Shown here: in pieces, positions 35,188-45,536 of the stretch
Layout: each line of letters starts with the position of its first letter
Numbering within the stretch: the stretch's first letter is position 1
DNA from: Cephalotus follicularis
Lineage: Eukaryota; Streptophyta; Magnoliopsida; Oxalidales; Cephalotaceae
Direction of reading: 5' to 3'
Length of the DNA stretch: 64,000 bases
Assembly: GCA_001972305.1 (NCBI GenBank)
Contig: BDDD01000023.1
Location: 231,707 to 295,706 of the forward strand
Made by a program: the position numbers and the translations under genes
The notes under the pieces: model-generated
Told to the model about the DNA's origin: nothing
What the model saw: the letters and a program-made list of their open reading frames with translations, nothing else
Databases searched by the model: none

Positions 35188-35627
35188 AGAGTTCTTGTAA
35201 CTATTGTTGTAAGATTGGACATACATCTTTCACTTGCTTTCATAAGAAGAATGCCATGTTTAAGAAAAACATGAATAACTCTTGTAATTTTTGTGGCAAA
35301 CATGGACATGCATCTTCATTATGCTATCATATGAAAAATGCTATATTCAAGAAAAATATAAATGCTTCGTCTGACCATTGTGGTAAATACGGTCATACAT
35401 CTTCATCTTGTTTTTATAAAGGAAATATTATGCATAAAAGAAGAATGGTTGTATCTTGCAATAATTGTGGTAAGAGTGGCCATATTTCTACCTCATGTTT
35501 TTACAAAGAAAATATATTGAATGATTCAAATTTCACTAGAGTAAAGAAAAGTTGGGTTCCCAAAGGAACCATCGTGACTAACACCAAAGGACCCAAAATT
35601 TGTTGGTTACCTCAAACACAAATTTGA
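35188..35627 (+). pseudogene. S1 gag C-terminus with four tandem zinc knuckles
   Basis: In the frame after the gag frameshift, four CX2CX4HX4C units follow one another at exact 29-residue steps: CNYCCKIGHTSFTC, CNFCGKHGHASSLC, a third whose first Cys is Ser, and CNNCGKSGHISTSC. They should bind RNA during packaging. The segment then has VPKGTI and CWLPQTQI, typical of the SIRE gag-protease linker, and ends at a TGA at 35625-35627. Confidence 0.9.
35193..35513 (+). repeat. 87-bp tandem repeat, four copies, coding for zinc knuckles
   Basis: Units start at 35193, 35280, 35367 and 35454, so the step is exactly 87 bases each time (29 codons); the last is partial (about 60 bases). Units have diverged by substitution but not by length, which suggests selection for an open frame after the duplications. 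Confidence 0.9.
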
Positions 35628-35934
35628 AATTCATCTTTGTAGGTGTGCTTGAAGGCACTATCCAAGAAGACACAATGGTACTTGGATAGTGGGTGCTCCA
35701 AGCATATGACGAGCGACAAAAGTCTCTTCGTCAAATTCAAATCAAAAGAAGGAGGAGATGTAACCTTTGGAGACAATGCAAAAGGAAAGATCAAAGGCTT
35801 TGGGTCCATATATAACAATAAAACCTCTATTCATAATGTTCTATTTGTTGATGGACTCAAACACAATCTCTCGAGCATAAGTCAATTATGTGACAAGGAT
35901 TGTAGAGTCACCTTTGAAAAAGGACTTTTGTAAA
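35628..35934 (+). pseudogene. S1 aspartic protease
   Basis: The Copia-type active site WYLDSGCSKHMT lies near 35680, followed by the typical VTFGDN..GKIKGFG and NVLFVDGLKHNLSSISQLCD. It cleaves the polyprotein in active relatives. The frame shifts near 35925, where the next domain continues in another phase. Confidence 0.9.
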
Positions 35935-36486
35935 GTGATAGACATAAATAATAATCAAATTAAGTTTGTAGGATATAGACACGGGAATGTATATGACTTG
36001 CATAATGTTAAATGTCTAGTGTCTATAAATGAAGATAGTTGGCTATGGCATAGAAGATTAGGTCATGTAGGTATGTCAACTATTTCGAAACTTCTAAAAC
36101 ATGAACCAGTTAAAGGACTCCCTAAAATTAGCTTTGAAAAAGATAAAGTTTGTGACGTATGTCAATATGGGAAACAAACTAGAGCATCATTTAAAAGCAA
36201 AGACATTGTTTCCACAACTAGGCCATTGCAACTTTTGCATATAGATCTTTTTGGTCCAATAGATATTTGAAGTCTAGGTGGTAAATCTTATGCCATGGTC
36301 ATAGTAGATGATTATTCTAGATATACATGGACTATTTTCCTTGACCACAAAAATGAAGCCTTTAAAGAATTTTCAAACTTTTGTAAAAGTGTTCAAAAAG
36401 AGAAGGAAACTTCTATTGTAAACATTAGGAGTGATCATGGAAAGGAATTTGAAAATAACCTTTTTGAAAACTTTTGGAACGAAAAC
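35890..36486 (+). pseudogene. S1 integrase, first part, split by S2
   Basis: The GAG-pre-integrase zinc-binding region (WLWHRRLGHVGMSTISKL, then CDVCQYGKQTRASF) and the first catalytic Asp (LLHIDLFGP near 36235) precede a TGA near 36268. The second Asp lies in IRSDHGKEFEN near 36425. S2 interrupts at 36487 and the domain resumes at 41068. The first nine bases before S2 include the target copy AAAAC. Confidence 0.92.
36482..36486 (+). other. Target site duplication of S2, left copy (AAAAC)
   Basis: AAAAC directly precedes the S2 LTR (TGTTGGCC at 36487) and is repeated at 41063-41067 directly after the S2 3' LTR (CCTACA ending at 41062). Confidence 0.95.
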
Positions 36487-37497
36487 TGTTGGCCTTTGCC
36501 ACCCCGATTAAATGTTTTCCACATGTTATTTTGATGATTAACAAACGTAAATTACTTGTATGCATGAATTCTTTAAGTTTAAATTGCATTTACTCACTTA
36601 TCTTGTGTCCAAAGTTGTGCCAAGGATGTGTAAGCAGGTACAGGCAATTCCAGCCGACTGGAGGCAATTCCAGCCGACTGCCTGGGGAACCAGCCGACTG
36701 TCCAGGATCCAGCCGACTGATACAGAAAGTTTGCAACTTCTCATTTCAGCCTCAACAGCCGACTGAAGCAGGGGATCAGCCGACTGCCGAGCACTCCAGC
36801 CGACTGCCTACAGTATCCAGCCGACTGCCTACTCCCAACGGCTATATTCAAATAAACGCGCCATCAATTCAGCCAGCTGTCGTCCAAATCCAGCCGACTG
36901 AATTTGTATCTGACAGTTAAAAATAGATCCGTTGGAGGCTTACCTATTTAAGGATTTTTGGAGCTCTTAGAGGATTGATCAAGCATTCTAGTGCCATACA
37001 ATCACAAGTTATCTCAAGCTCAATACTAAGCATTCAAACAATCACAAGAGATCAAATCCAAAGCCATTCATACACATTCACAAAGCTTTACTCTTACTTT
37101 GTATACACTTATAGCTTTGTTTTAAAGTGAGCTTCATTGTAAAACAAATTCGCTTCAAATTTGTAAACACTTAAACATTTACTTTCATTCATATAAGAGA
37201 GGTTGTCTCTTGTATTGCTCGGTTGGAGCAAATTGTATTTCGCTTGGTTGGAGCGAAAAGTTGTTGGAGCTCGGTTGGAGTTCCAAGCCCGGATTGGGGC
37301 ATACATAGTGAATACTCAAGGGGAGGCCTTGGGGAGTGGACGTAGGCGGTTTGCCGAACCACTAGAAATCCGTTTGCACTTTCTAAACCCTACTCTTTAC
37401 TTTTCGCATTGTGAATTTGAGTAATTAATTTTATTTGTGGTATAATTGCTAGATTATTTTTTATAAGTCTATTCACCCCCCCTCTAGACTTCCTACA
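36487..37497 (+). repeat. 5' LTR of S2, 1011 bp
   Basis: TGTTGGCC...CCTACA. The C-rich end (CACCCCCCCTCTAG) is like other SIRE LTRs. It contains nine exact CAGCCGACTG decamers between 36651 and 36900. Open frames across this stretch (for example 36474-36920) are rich in Ser-Arg-Leu-Pro only because they translate the repeated decamer. Confidence 0.96.
36651..36900 (+). repeat. Cluster of nine CAGCCGACTG decamers in the S2 LTR
   Basis: Exact copies start at 36651, 36671, 36691, 36710, 36756, 36777, 36797, 36818 and 36891. Steps are mostly 19-21 bases, but the sequence between them is not repeated. The same cluster in the 3' LTR (40220-40465) has lost one copy through a 4-base deletion near 40390. 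Confidence 0.95.
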
Positions 37498-37514
37498 ATT
37501 GGTATCAGAGCGGG
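37498..37514 (+). other. Primer binding site of S2
   Basis: ATTGGTATCAGAGCGGG, containing the initiator-Met complement, directly after the LTR. Confidence 0.93.
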
Positions 37515-37553
37515 TTAACTCTTTATTAAGATTAACATCTTGAGTTTAGATCA

Positions 37554-37814
37554 ATGGCCAATACTAGCATGAACACCCAATCCCGACACAATGACGACGT
37601 CTCCGAATTTAAAGTCCCATTCTTTAGTGGTGACGATTTTCCTTATTGGAAAAGCCGTATGGAGATATACCTTAAGTCTAGAGACTTTAGGAATTGGCTT
37701 AGTGTTAAGAATGGCCCTCACACCCCAACAAAGCTCAATGACAAAAATGAAATCGTTTCCAAACCGGAAGACGAATGGGACACGTTACTCCAGATTAAGA
37801 TCAGAAAACGTTAA
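37554..37814 (+). pseudogene. S2 gag N-terminal fragment
   Basis: 86 residues starting at ATG 37554: the SIRE gag opening with FKVPFFSGDDFPYWKSRMEIYLKSRD (about residues 19-44 in part) and the GP..P..LND.NEIV..PEDEWD stretch. It then loses similarity to gag, with a stop at 37812-37814. Without the rest of gag it cannot form particles; it may be kept because the 5' end of gag often overlaps the packaging signal (inference). Confidence 0.88.
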
Positions 37815-39078
37815 ATCGGAATTGGAGATTTCCCCGTATTGGATAAGGCCAGAATAGATCCATACTGGAAACCGATGGATCGTAGAGAAGATCAAAGAAT
37901 GAGGGATTACACTTAAATGATTTCCTAAAAAGATTTAAGTGTAAAAAGAGAGATTCCCTGAGATGAAGGAAAAGATCCCATCACAGTGATCCACCTCAGC
38001 CAAATCGATTCAGTAAAAGGAAAAATCGATTAAGTACAAGATTGTATCGATACAGTAAAAAATTTACGAGTAAAAGTAATTGATCATAAAGGAAAAGAAA
38101 AAGATGTGATCAGTATAAAAAGAATTCATCACTTGTAACACTTGTAAAAAAGAATTTGAGTTGTTCATTAAGTAGTTTACGTTTAACGTTAAGTGGTTTC
38201 CATATTCTCAGTGGATGGAGTAAAAGCGATAGGAGAAGTAGTAGTGAGTTACGGTACTTTGTATCTAAACGGTGAACGAGCCACTGAAGAAGTAGCCTAC
38301 TAAGTAGTAGTGAATCCACGGTTCGGAACTCACGAAAGAAGAACTTATCGAAGAAAAAGAAGTTAACACCCGTTAGTTGAAACTACACGGGGCCAAACAA
38401 CGTAAGCTTCGTACATCCTCCTAGGTAAAACGAAGGAAGAGGAAACAACTTCAAAAGAAAACCTTAGAAGAACGGAACAAGTAAAAACGTTTGAAACACT
38501 TGGCAAAACGTTTCTCTTGTATTAGGAGAAGAAGATCGAGTAGAAGTGAACTGTAAAGAAGGAACACACATGAGAACTCCCGTTACAGAAAAGAGAAAGG
38601 AGAACACCGAAACAGAGGTGTTCAAAACGGCTAAAGAACAAGTTAAACTGGAGTACTCAGTACTCCCTTGGTTCGTTAAGGAGTTAGAGGTACCAGAAGT
38701 TCAGAAACCTAAGGAGTTAACGGCAGTGGAACCCAAGGGTGAGTAGCAACTCTGTGGGATCGTTAAAGGAGTGATTAAGTAGGACAGGTTTTTGGAATGG
38801 TTCTGGTTCGTTCGGTAATCATTACAGTTCGTTGGCTAATATGTTCAAGAATTATCTAAGTAAGCCAACGTAAAATTTGTTAAGTATTAGTGCTAAATCG
38901 TTTCGTTCAAACCGTAAGAATTGAACGAGCCATGGGAGCACCCATTCATACTCGTTAAAGGTGTGGAGTACACGCCTTCATGTAGAGGATTGCTCTAACA
39001 TAAGCCAGAACAGATTACGATGTTCATTATACAAGTTACGAAACAACAGATATCAGTTAAAGGATTTCAGGAGAAGTA
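37815..39078 (+). other. Unexplained filler of S2, next to an assembly gap
   Basis: I recognise nothing in this 1.26 kb. All frames are broken by many TAA and TAG codons. The sequence is purine-rich and unusually rich in CpG (AACG, ATCGAT, TTCG) compared with the rest of the window. ATCGAT words with a CAGTAAAA/AAGTAC context occur at 38002, 38023 and 38044. One open stretch of 66 codons (38546-38746) has no domain I know and is in phase with the tail after the gap. Confidence 0.6.
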
Positions 39079-39103
39079 NNNNNNNNNNNNNNNNNNNNNN
39101 NNN
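39079..39103. other. Assembly gap, 25 N
   Basis: A run of 25 unknown bases inside S2. The true length is not known from the sequence, so the apparent open frame across it is not evidence of a continuous gene. Confidence 0.99.
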
Positions 39104-39418
39104 GAGGAGGAGGAGGACGATCCTCAACAGTTTGAGGTGCGTCCGAATGTTGGTACTAGCAGTAGAAGAAGCAGCAGACCTACACTTGATGCACTTATGG
39201 CCCGAATGGATGTAGCCCAAGCTGATATGGAGTTTGTCAAAGGTGAATTGCGGCAGTTTCATGAGGAACAAGCAAACATTCGTCAAGGACAGGCCGATAT
39301 CCGACAGGGGCAAGCAGACATCCTACAGTACCTTCACACTGCTTTCCCACAGCACCCTCCTCCATCACGAGCTTACATTGCATCATCATGTTTTTCCCTG
39401 TGTATTTTCGAGCTTTAA
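39104..39418 (+). pseudogene. S2 env-like region, C-terminal tail
   Basis: It is open from the gap to a TAA at 39416-39418: an acidic start, then LDALMARMDVAQADMEFVKG and a triplicated short unit (IRQGQAD, near 39275-39325), consistent with a coiled coil. Such tails occur at the end of the extra gene downstream of pol in SIRE-like elements. The corresponding S1 tail is 44620-44958. The family assignment rests on position and composition. Confidence 0.55.
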
Positions 39419-40055
39419 GTTTGTAATGTTTCTTAATGTTTTAAACTATGTGACAAGACAATATGGTTTATGTAATTGAAGCTTTCAAGTATTTTATGCC
39501 TTGATTTTAAATTTTGGATTATGTGAGAATGGTTTATGAATGCAAGAGTATTTCATTTTCTTGCTTTGGTTTACTTACAATGTGGTTATGTGTTTTAAAT
39601 CTTAAATTGGTACTTGGAATTGTGCTAGTGAATATGACTTCTCTCATTGCATTGGTGTTTTTTGATAAAATTGTAAAGGAATGCATAATTTGAGGGGGAG
39701 CCCTTCAATCTATGCTATGTTTGAGGGGGAGCTTCCTCCTATCTTTTTGTTGTTTGACAAAAAGGGGGAGAGATTAATCTGGGGAAAAGATGAGATGGAG
39801 AGATATGCATTGCATATAATTGTGTTTAAAGTTGCATAAATAATGCATTTTGGGAATATATAGGATATATATTGAAAATGTTGCATTTTGATGACATGAC
39901 TTGTAATCTTGCATTGAGCAAGTATAGTTTGATATATAAAATGCATTGGTTATGCCTTCATTGGCATATTTGGACCTTGAAACAAAAATGGGTAAAATTT
40001 GACAAGTTTTTATGCAAAATATGCATGTTTTGTCAATCATCAAAAAGGGGGAGAT
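39419..40055 (+). other. 3' non-coding region and polypurine tract of S2
   Basis: T-rich and non-coding. TTTGAGGGGGAGC-type purine runs at about 39691 and 39721, AAAAAGGGGGAGAG at 39758-39771, and the final tract AAAAAGGGGGAGATT at 40042-40055 directly before the LTR. The last is the likely plus-strand primer. Confidence 0.75.
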
Positions 40056-41062
40056 TGTTGGCCTTTGCCACCCCGATTAAATGTTTTCCACATGTTATTT
40101 TGATGATTAACAAACGTAAATTACTTGTATGCATGAATTCTTTAAGTTTAAATTGCATTTACTCACTTATCTTGTGTCCAAAGTTGTGCCAAGGATGTGT
40201 AAGCAGGTACAGGCAATTCCAGCCGACTGGAGGCAATTCCAGCCGACTGCCTGGGGAACCAGCCGACTGTCCAGGATCCAGCCGACTGATACAGAAAGTT
40301 TGCAACTTCTCATTTCAGCCTCAACAGCCGACTGAAGCAGGGGATCAGCCGACTGCCGAGCACTCCAGCCGACTGCCTACAGTATCCAGCCGCCTACTCC
40401 CAACGGCTATATTCAAATAAACGCGCCATCAATTCAGCCAGCTGCCGTCCAAATCCAGCCGACTGAATTTGTATCAGACAGTTAAAAATAGATCTGTTGG
40501 AGGCTTACCTATTTAAGGATTTTTGGAGCTCTTAGAGGATTGATCAAGCATTCTAGTGCCATACAATCACAAGTTATCTCAAGCTCAATACTAAGCATTC
40601 AAACAATCACAAGAGATCAAATCCAAAGCCAATCATACACATTCACAAAGCTTTACTCTTACTTTGTATACACTTATAGCTTTGTTTTAAAGTGAGCTTC
40701 ATTGTAAAACAAATTCGCTTCGAATTTGTAAACACTTAAACATTTACTTTCATTCATACAAGAGAGGTTGTCTCTTGTATTGCTCGGTTGGAGCAAATTG
40801 TATTTCGCTTGGTTGGAGCGAAAAGTTGTTGGAGCTCGGTTGGAGTTCCAAGCCTGGATTGGGGCATACATAGTGAATACTCAAGGGGAGGCCTTGGGGA
40901 GTGGACGTAGGCGGTTTGCCGAACCACTATAAATCCGTTTGCACTTTCTAAACCCTACTCTTTACTTTTCGCATTGTGAATTTGAGTAATTAATTTTATT
41001 TGTGGTATAATTGCTAGATTATTTTTTATAAGTCTATTCACCCCCCCTCTAGACTTCCTACA
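40056..41062 (+). repeat. 3' LTR of S2, 1007 bp
   Basis: Nearly identical to 36487-37497, with about eight substitutions and one 4-base deletion by eye. It carries the same CAGCCGACTG cluster. Confidence 0.96.
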
Positions 41063-41067
41063 AAAAC

Positions 41068-41700
41068 GGTTACACACATGAGTTCTCCACTCCTATAACA
41101 CCTCCACAAAATGGGGTTTTGAAAGGAAAAATAGAACTCTACAAGAAATGTGTATAACTCTTTTAATGAAAACAAGTTACCAAAATATTTTTGGGTGGAA
41201 ACTATAAATACTTCATGCTATATTCTAAATCGTATATCAATAAGGTCAATTCTCAAAAAGACTCCATATGAATTATGGAGGGGGAGAAAGCCTAACATTA
41301 GTTACTTTCATACCTTCAGATGCAAGTGCTTCATCCACAACAATGGAAAATAGCATCTTGGTAAATTCGACTCCAAAGTTGACGAAGGTATCTTTCTTGA
41401 TTATTCATCCAGTAGTCGAGCCTATAGATGTTTGAATAAAAGAACTTTACTTGTTGAAGAATCAATGCATGTTGTTTTTGATGAAACTAACTCGAAACTT
41501 CCAAAAGAAGTTATCGATGTTGATTCTTTAGATTTTTTAGGAAGCAAGGTTGAGGAGTTAAACATAGATGACGGCAAAAAGGAGGAATTCAAAAATGAAG
41601 AATCCTCTCAAGAAAGCGATCAAGAAGCTCTCCACGACAAGACTTTGAAGGTGGTAAGACTCGTGAAGCAATAATAGGTAATCCTAGATTAGGAGTATCT
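41068..41700 (+). pseudogene. S1 integrase, second part
   Basis: The integrase resumes right after the duplicated AAAAC. The region of the third catalytic residue (PPQNGV near 41100-41120) has lost one base in a T run just before the Glu codon, shifting the frame. The typical continuation then follows in other frames (LPKYFWVETINTSCYILNR near 41170, FHTFRCKCFIHNN near 41310, KRTLLVEESMHVVFDE near 41440). An acidic linker (41500-41670) precedes RT. It is inactive. Confidence 0.9.
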
Positions 41701-42588
41701 ACTAGATCTAATATTATTCATAATTATATTGCATTTTTGTCACAAATAGAACCTAGAAATATAGAAGAAGCCGAAAAGGAAGAAAATTGGATTAATGCCA
41801 TGCAAGAGGAATTAAACCAATTTGAAAGAAATAAAGTATGGACCAAAACATAATTGGCACTAAATGGGTATTTCAAAATAAAGTAGATGATCAAGGTTTA
41901 GTGATTAGAAATAAAGCTAGGTTAGTTGCTAAGGGATATTCTCAAGAAGAGGGAATTGACTTTGATGAGTCATTTTCTCCCGTAGCAAGACTAGAATCCA
42001 TAAGTGTGTTATTAGCATATGCATCCTTTAAGGATTTCCCCCTTTACCGAATGGATGTAAAAAGTGCTTTTCTAAATGGTGTAATAAAGGAGGACGTTTA
42101 TGTGGAACAACCTCCCGGGTTTGAAAACCCTAATTCGCCAAAACATGTGTATAAACTTTCTAAAGCCTTATATGGCTTGAAACAATCTCCTAGAGCTTGG
42201 TATGAAAAACTAAGTAGTTACTTACTTGAAAAGGGGTTTAAGAGAGGAACAATTGATATAACTCTGTTTACAAAGAACTTTGAATGAAGAAAGTTTGATT
42301 GTTCAAATTTATGTTGATGATATCATCTTTGGGTCTACTAATGAAAAGTTGTGCAAGAATTTTGCTAAGATCATGCAGGACGAATTTGAGATGAGCATGA
42401 TGGGAGAGCTAAACTATTTCCTTGGACTTCAAGTCAAAGAACTAGAAGAAGGAATCTTTATCAATCAATCCAAGTACGTTAAAGACCTACTCAAAAGATT
42501 TGGATTGGAAAGCTCCAAGAAAAGTAAGACCCTGATGAGCACAACTACTAAGCTAGATAAGGACGAACAAGGTAAACCTATAGACTAA
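41701..42588 (+). pseudogene. S1 reverse transcriptase
   Basis: The linker motif with GVSTRS and NYIAFLSQIEP (41690-41755) leads to [15 protein letters not shown] (41860), [27 protein letters not shown] and PPGFE...[14 protein letters not shown]. The frame shifts near 42285, and the catalytic YVDDIIFGSTN lies near 42310. There is a gap of a few codons before 41838 and a TAA at 42586-42588. It is inactive. Confidence 0.93.
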
Positions 42589-43257
42589 AAACTTTATAGA
42601 AGCATGATAGGTGTGTTGCTTTATTTGACGGTTAGTAGGCCGGATATATTGTTTAGTGTGTGTTTATGTGCTAGATTTCAAGCATGCCCTAAGGAATCCC
42701 ACTTGCATGCGGTAAAAAGAATTTTTAAGTATCTAGCCTATACACTCTCATTAGGACTATGGTATCCTAGGAATTCTTCATTTGACTTACACACCTACTC
42801 TGATGCCGATTTCGGAGGCTACAAAGTAGATAGAAAATGTACATGTGGTACTTGTCAATTCTTAGGCAATATGATTATTTCTTGGTTTAGCAAGAAACAA
42901 AATTCGGTAGCACTTTCTACTACCGAAGCTGAATACATTGCTGCCGGAAGTTGTTATGCACAAATAATGTGGATGAAACAACAACTTCTTGATTATGGCT
43001 TTAATTTTGAGAAAGTGCCAATTAGGTGTGACAACACAAGTGCAATTTGTCTAGGAAAAAATCCCATACATCATTCTCAGACAAAACATGTTGATATTAG
43101 GTATCATTTTATAAAAGACCATATTGAGAAAGGTGACATTGAATTAGTCTTCGTTCCGACTCAAGAACGAGTTTTGGACATCTTCACAAAACCCTTAAAT
43201 GAACAAACTTTCTCAAAATTTAGATTAGAATTAGGGTTGTGTGAAATTGAGTGATTC
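42589..43257 (+). pseudogene. S1 RNase H
   Basis: The end of RT (MIGVLLYLTVSRPDILFSV near 42605) and the Copia RNase H follow: YSDADFGG (42800), STTEAEYIAA (42920), CDNTSAICL (43030), TKHVDIRYHFIKDHIEKG (43085). It ends at a natural TGA (43253) a few residues after IFTKPL. This is the best preserved stretch of S1 pol. Confidence 0.93.
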
Positions 43258-43705
43258 ACATGATTGGTATGTTCATATATGTTTGCTTGATATGCTTGTT
43301 TATTCATTAATGCATCATTTGCATTCATTCATGCTTGAATTCATAAAATCAGCAGAAAAACAGAGCAAAGCATCGACGCCTAGAATCTAAGCATCAGCGC
43401 TTAACACTGCTCTTAGAATTAGAACTTTGCAAAACATGCAAAGCACCGACGCCAAGATCTCAAGCGTCAGCGCTTTACACTGTTATTTAGGGTTCAAATT
43501 CGGGCAAATGAACAAAGCGTCGACGCTTTATCCAACACCATCGACGCTTTAGTCATAAAATAAAACAGAACACCTTGTCAGCCAGCCATTTTAAACACCC
43601 AAAATCAAAACCATAAACTCCAAAATAGTTTCTTTGGCGATTTCCTTGAGATTTCCTACCACAAATCGCCTCTAAACCACTTTAAATCACTCAAAATCTC
43701 CAAAG
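43258..43705 (+). other. S1 spacer between pol and env-like gene, with GCGTCGACGC words
   Basis: Non-coding. It contains AAAGCGTCGACGCTTT at 43514-43529 and several relatives (near 43370, 43402, 43443, 43470 and 43548). The motif cluster is thus inside S1 as well as in its LTRs. Confidence 0.75.
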
Positions 43706-44958
43706 ATGCCAAGAAACACGACCACTGAACCAGGAGAAGGGTCTCGCAGAAAGAAGAAAAGTATGGGTTGGCACAAGAAGAAGAGAAGAACTGCTGAGCA
43801 ATCACAGGAGAATCCGCCAGTGCCAAGGTATCCTTAGGCTTATTTTGATCAAAAGATATTAGTAGGAAAGACACTAGATTTTGATTTTTGCATTAGAGAG
43901 GGTTTCCCCATTGTAGGATGGCTAAAGGCCCAAGCATTAGAACCTTTATTTTCCATAAATCTGCCAAGCTATCCTGAGTTAATAAAGGAATTTTATGTGA
44001 AAATGCTTGTCAATGTCGATGGGGATTTAGAACATAAAGTAAAGAATAAGAATTTTGATTTAAGTTTTGACCTATTATCCTGCATTTTAGAAATTCCTTA
44101 TGATGGCACTAGGGCTTGGAACAAAAGAGGTTGGCCAGTAAATGATGATTTCAATAGGGAGGAATGTGTGCGATTGCTTTTTGGCGAAAACGCACAAATT
44201 GTGCAAAAAATGTACTCAAGAAATCTAAGTTTACACTACATGTTTTTACACCGTGAGGTACCTACACATATACTACCTAAAGACGGTGGTTTTGATGAGC
44301 TAACCGATATGGAAGCATTTACAATGTTCAATATTATAACGGGTAGAAAAATTTGTGTGCCACAACTGATAATGAAACATATGCTAGAAATTCACGATAG
44401 AGAAATGCTAGGCTAGCATATAGTAACATAATCACAAAAATCCTTATGTACTTTGAAATTGATCTGAGTGGAGACTTGCATCATTCTCTCCAAAGGACGG
44501 ATAGGTTAGGTAAAGGGACTCTAGGAAGAATGGGCTTTAAGAAGCACAAACAGTTAGGCACTTGGATCCTGAGAGAAGAGGATTCAAATAGGATGATTGA
44601 AGATGAGGAAGGGGAATAAATGGGTGATGAAGCTCAAGGAGAAGCTGCACATGAGCCTCAAGTTGATTCACCACGAAACGTCAACATGCAAAGCACACAA
44701 TTCGAAACACTCTTGGATGCAATCAAAGGCATACAACAAGAGGTCAAAGACATCAAGCTCAATATTCAAACCATCAAGCGAAGACAAGAGGGAATGGCAA
44801 GGAGTCTTGTGGCAAAAGGAATGGTTGGAGAAGAAAGCTTAATCCAATCCTGGAGCATCGAACCTGAAGCTACTCAAAGAGAGGATGAAGGAGCTACTGA
44901 TGAGCTGGGAGACTTGGATGGAAAGAATGACGACGAAGATACTCCCATGGCCGACTGA
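43706..44958 (+). pseudogene. S1 env-like extra gene
   Basis: It starts at ATG 43706 with a short basic, Lys-rich region, a TAG at 43835-43837, then a conserved-looking globular region (43860-44414) with LPSYPELIKEFYVKM, GTRAWNKRGWPVND and GRKICVPQLIMKHMLEIHDR. Stops and a frameshift near 44414 and 44617 break it. The tail (44620-44958) is an acidic coiled coil. Its position after pol matches the env-like gene of SIRE elements, but I see no signal peptide or membrane segment, so a true envelope role is not supported. It also resembles plant 'putative transposon' proteins of unknown function. Confidence 0.7.
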
Positions 44959-45536
44959 GCATCATGCATCTCATTCTTCATTTTGCATTATGCTTTTATG
45001 ATATGCTCTTGAAAAATAGCTTGATAAATTTGTAATGAAGTTTATTTGTTTAACATTATGTAGTTTGTAATCTATTTCCGTGTTTGGATTACAAAAACGA
45101 TGTTTGGATGTTTATTCAACGTAATCTATTTGTTTGTTTGATATTTTGTTGAGAATTGAATGATTGTCAATGGTTTAATCTCTTTATGCAAGATATCTAA
45201 TTGAATGAGAATCTTAGTTGAATGTGTTGATAGGCAATGAATTGATAATATCGATTGATGATTATAACTGTTTTACGATTCCATCCTTTTTGAAATGATA
45301 ACAAAAAGGGGGAGATATATATATACTGTGAGAAAATATAAAAAGAAATGGGGAGATAACTGATAGGAAGAAAGCAATGAAAGTTAAATACCCCTTGTCA
45401 CTTTAAGGGGGAGGTTATCAATTGAGGGGGAGTTAAAACTTTGTTTCACTTATGAGTTATGTCACTTTATGCTTAATTATACTCCTAACTTATCTAAATG
45501 TATAGCAGACTTTGTCATCATCAAAAAGGGGGAGAT
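44959..45536 (+). other. S1 3' non-coding region and polypurine tract
   Basis: AT-rich and non-coding. Purine runs (AAAAAGGGGGAGATAT near 45304, AAGGGGGAGG near 45408, TTGAGGGGGAG near 45422) precede the final tract AAAAAGGGGGAGATT (45523-45536) next to the LTR, the same layout as S2. Confidence 0.75.

Larger units (their letters stand above)
36487..41062 (+). mobile_element. S2: non-autonomous SIRE-like Copia element, 4.6 kb
   Basis: The LTRs of 1011 and 1007 bp are about 99 % identical and flanked by perfect AAAAC, so it is the youngest insertion here. Only 2.56 kb lie between them: a primer site, the first 87 codons of a SIRE-type gag, 1.26 kb of unexplained sequence, an assembly gap, an env-like tail, and a 3' region with a polypurine tract. 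No protease, integrase or RT is present, so it must have been mobilised by another element. Confidence 0.93.

Noticed and set aside
36651-36900. CRISPR-like array (short repeats with about 10-base spacers)
   Set aside because: Repeats are only ten bases, spacing is irregular, it sits in a plant LTR promoter region, and there are no cas genes.
36474-36920. Open frame rich in Ser-Arg-Leu-Pro and Gln-Pro-Thr across the S2 LTR (and its twin at 39872-40420)
   Set aside because: The residues are just the translation of CAGCCGACTG repeats. The frame spans the LTR border, and no domain is present.
39020-39418. A single gene running through the N run
   Set aside because: Continuity depends on the gap being exactly 25 bases, which the sequence cannot show.
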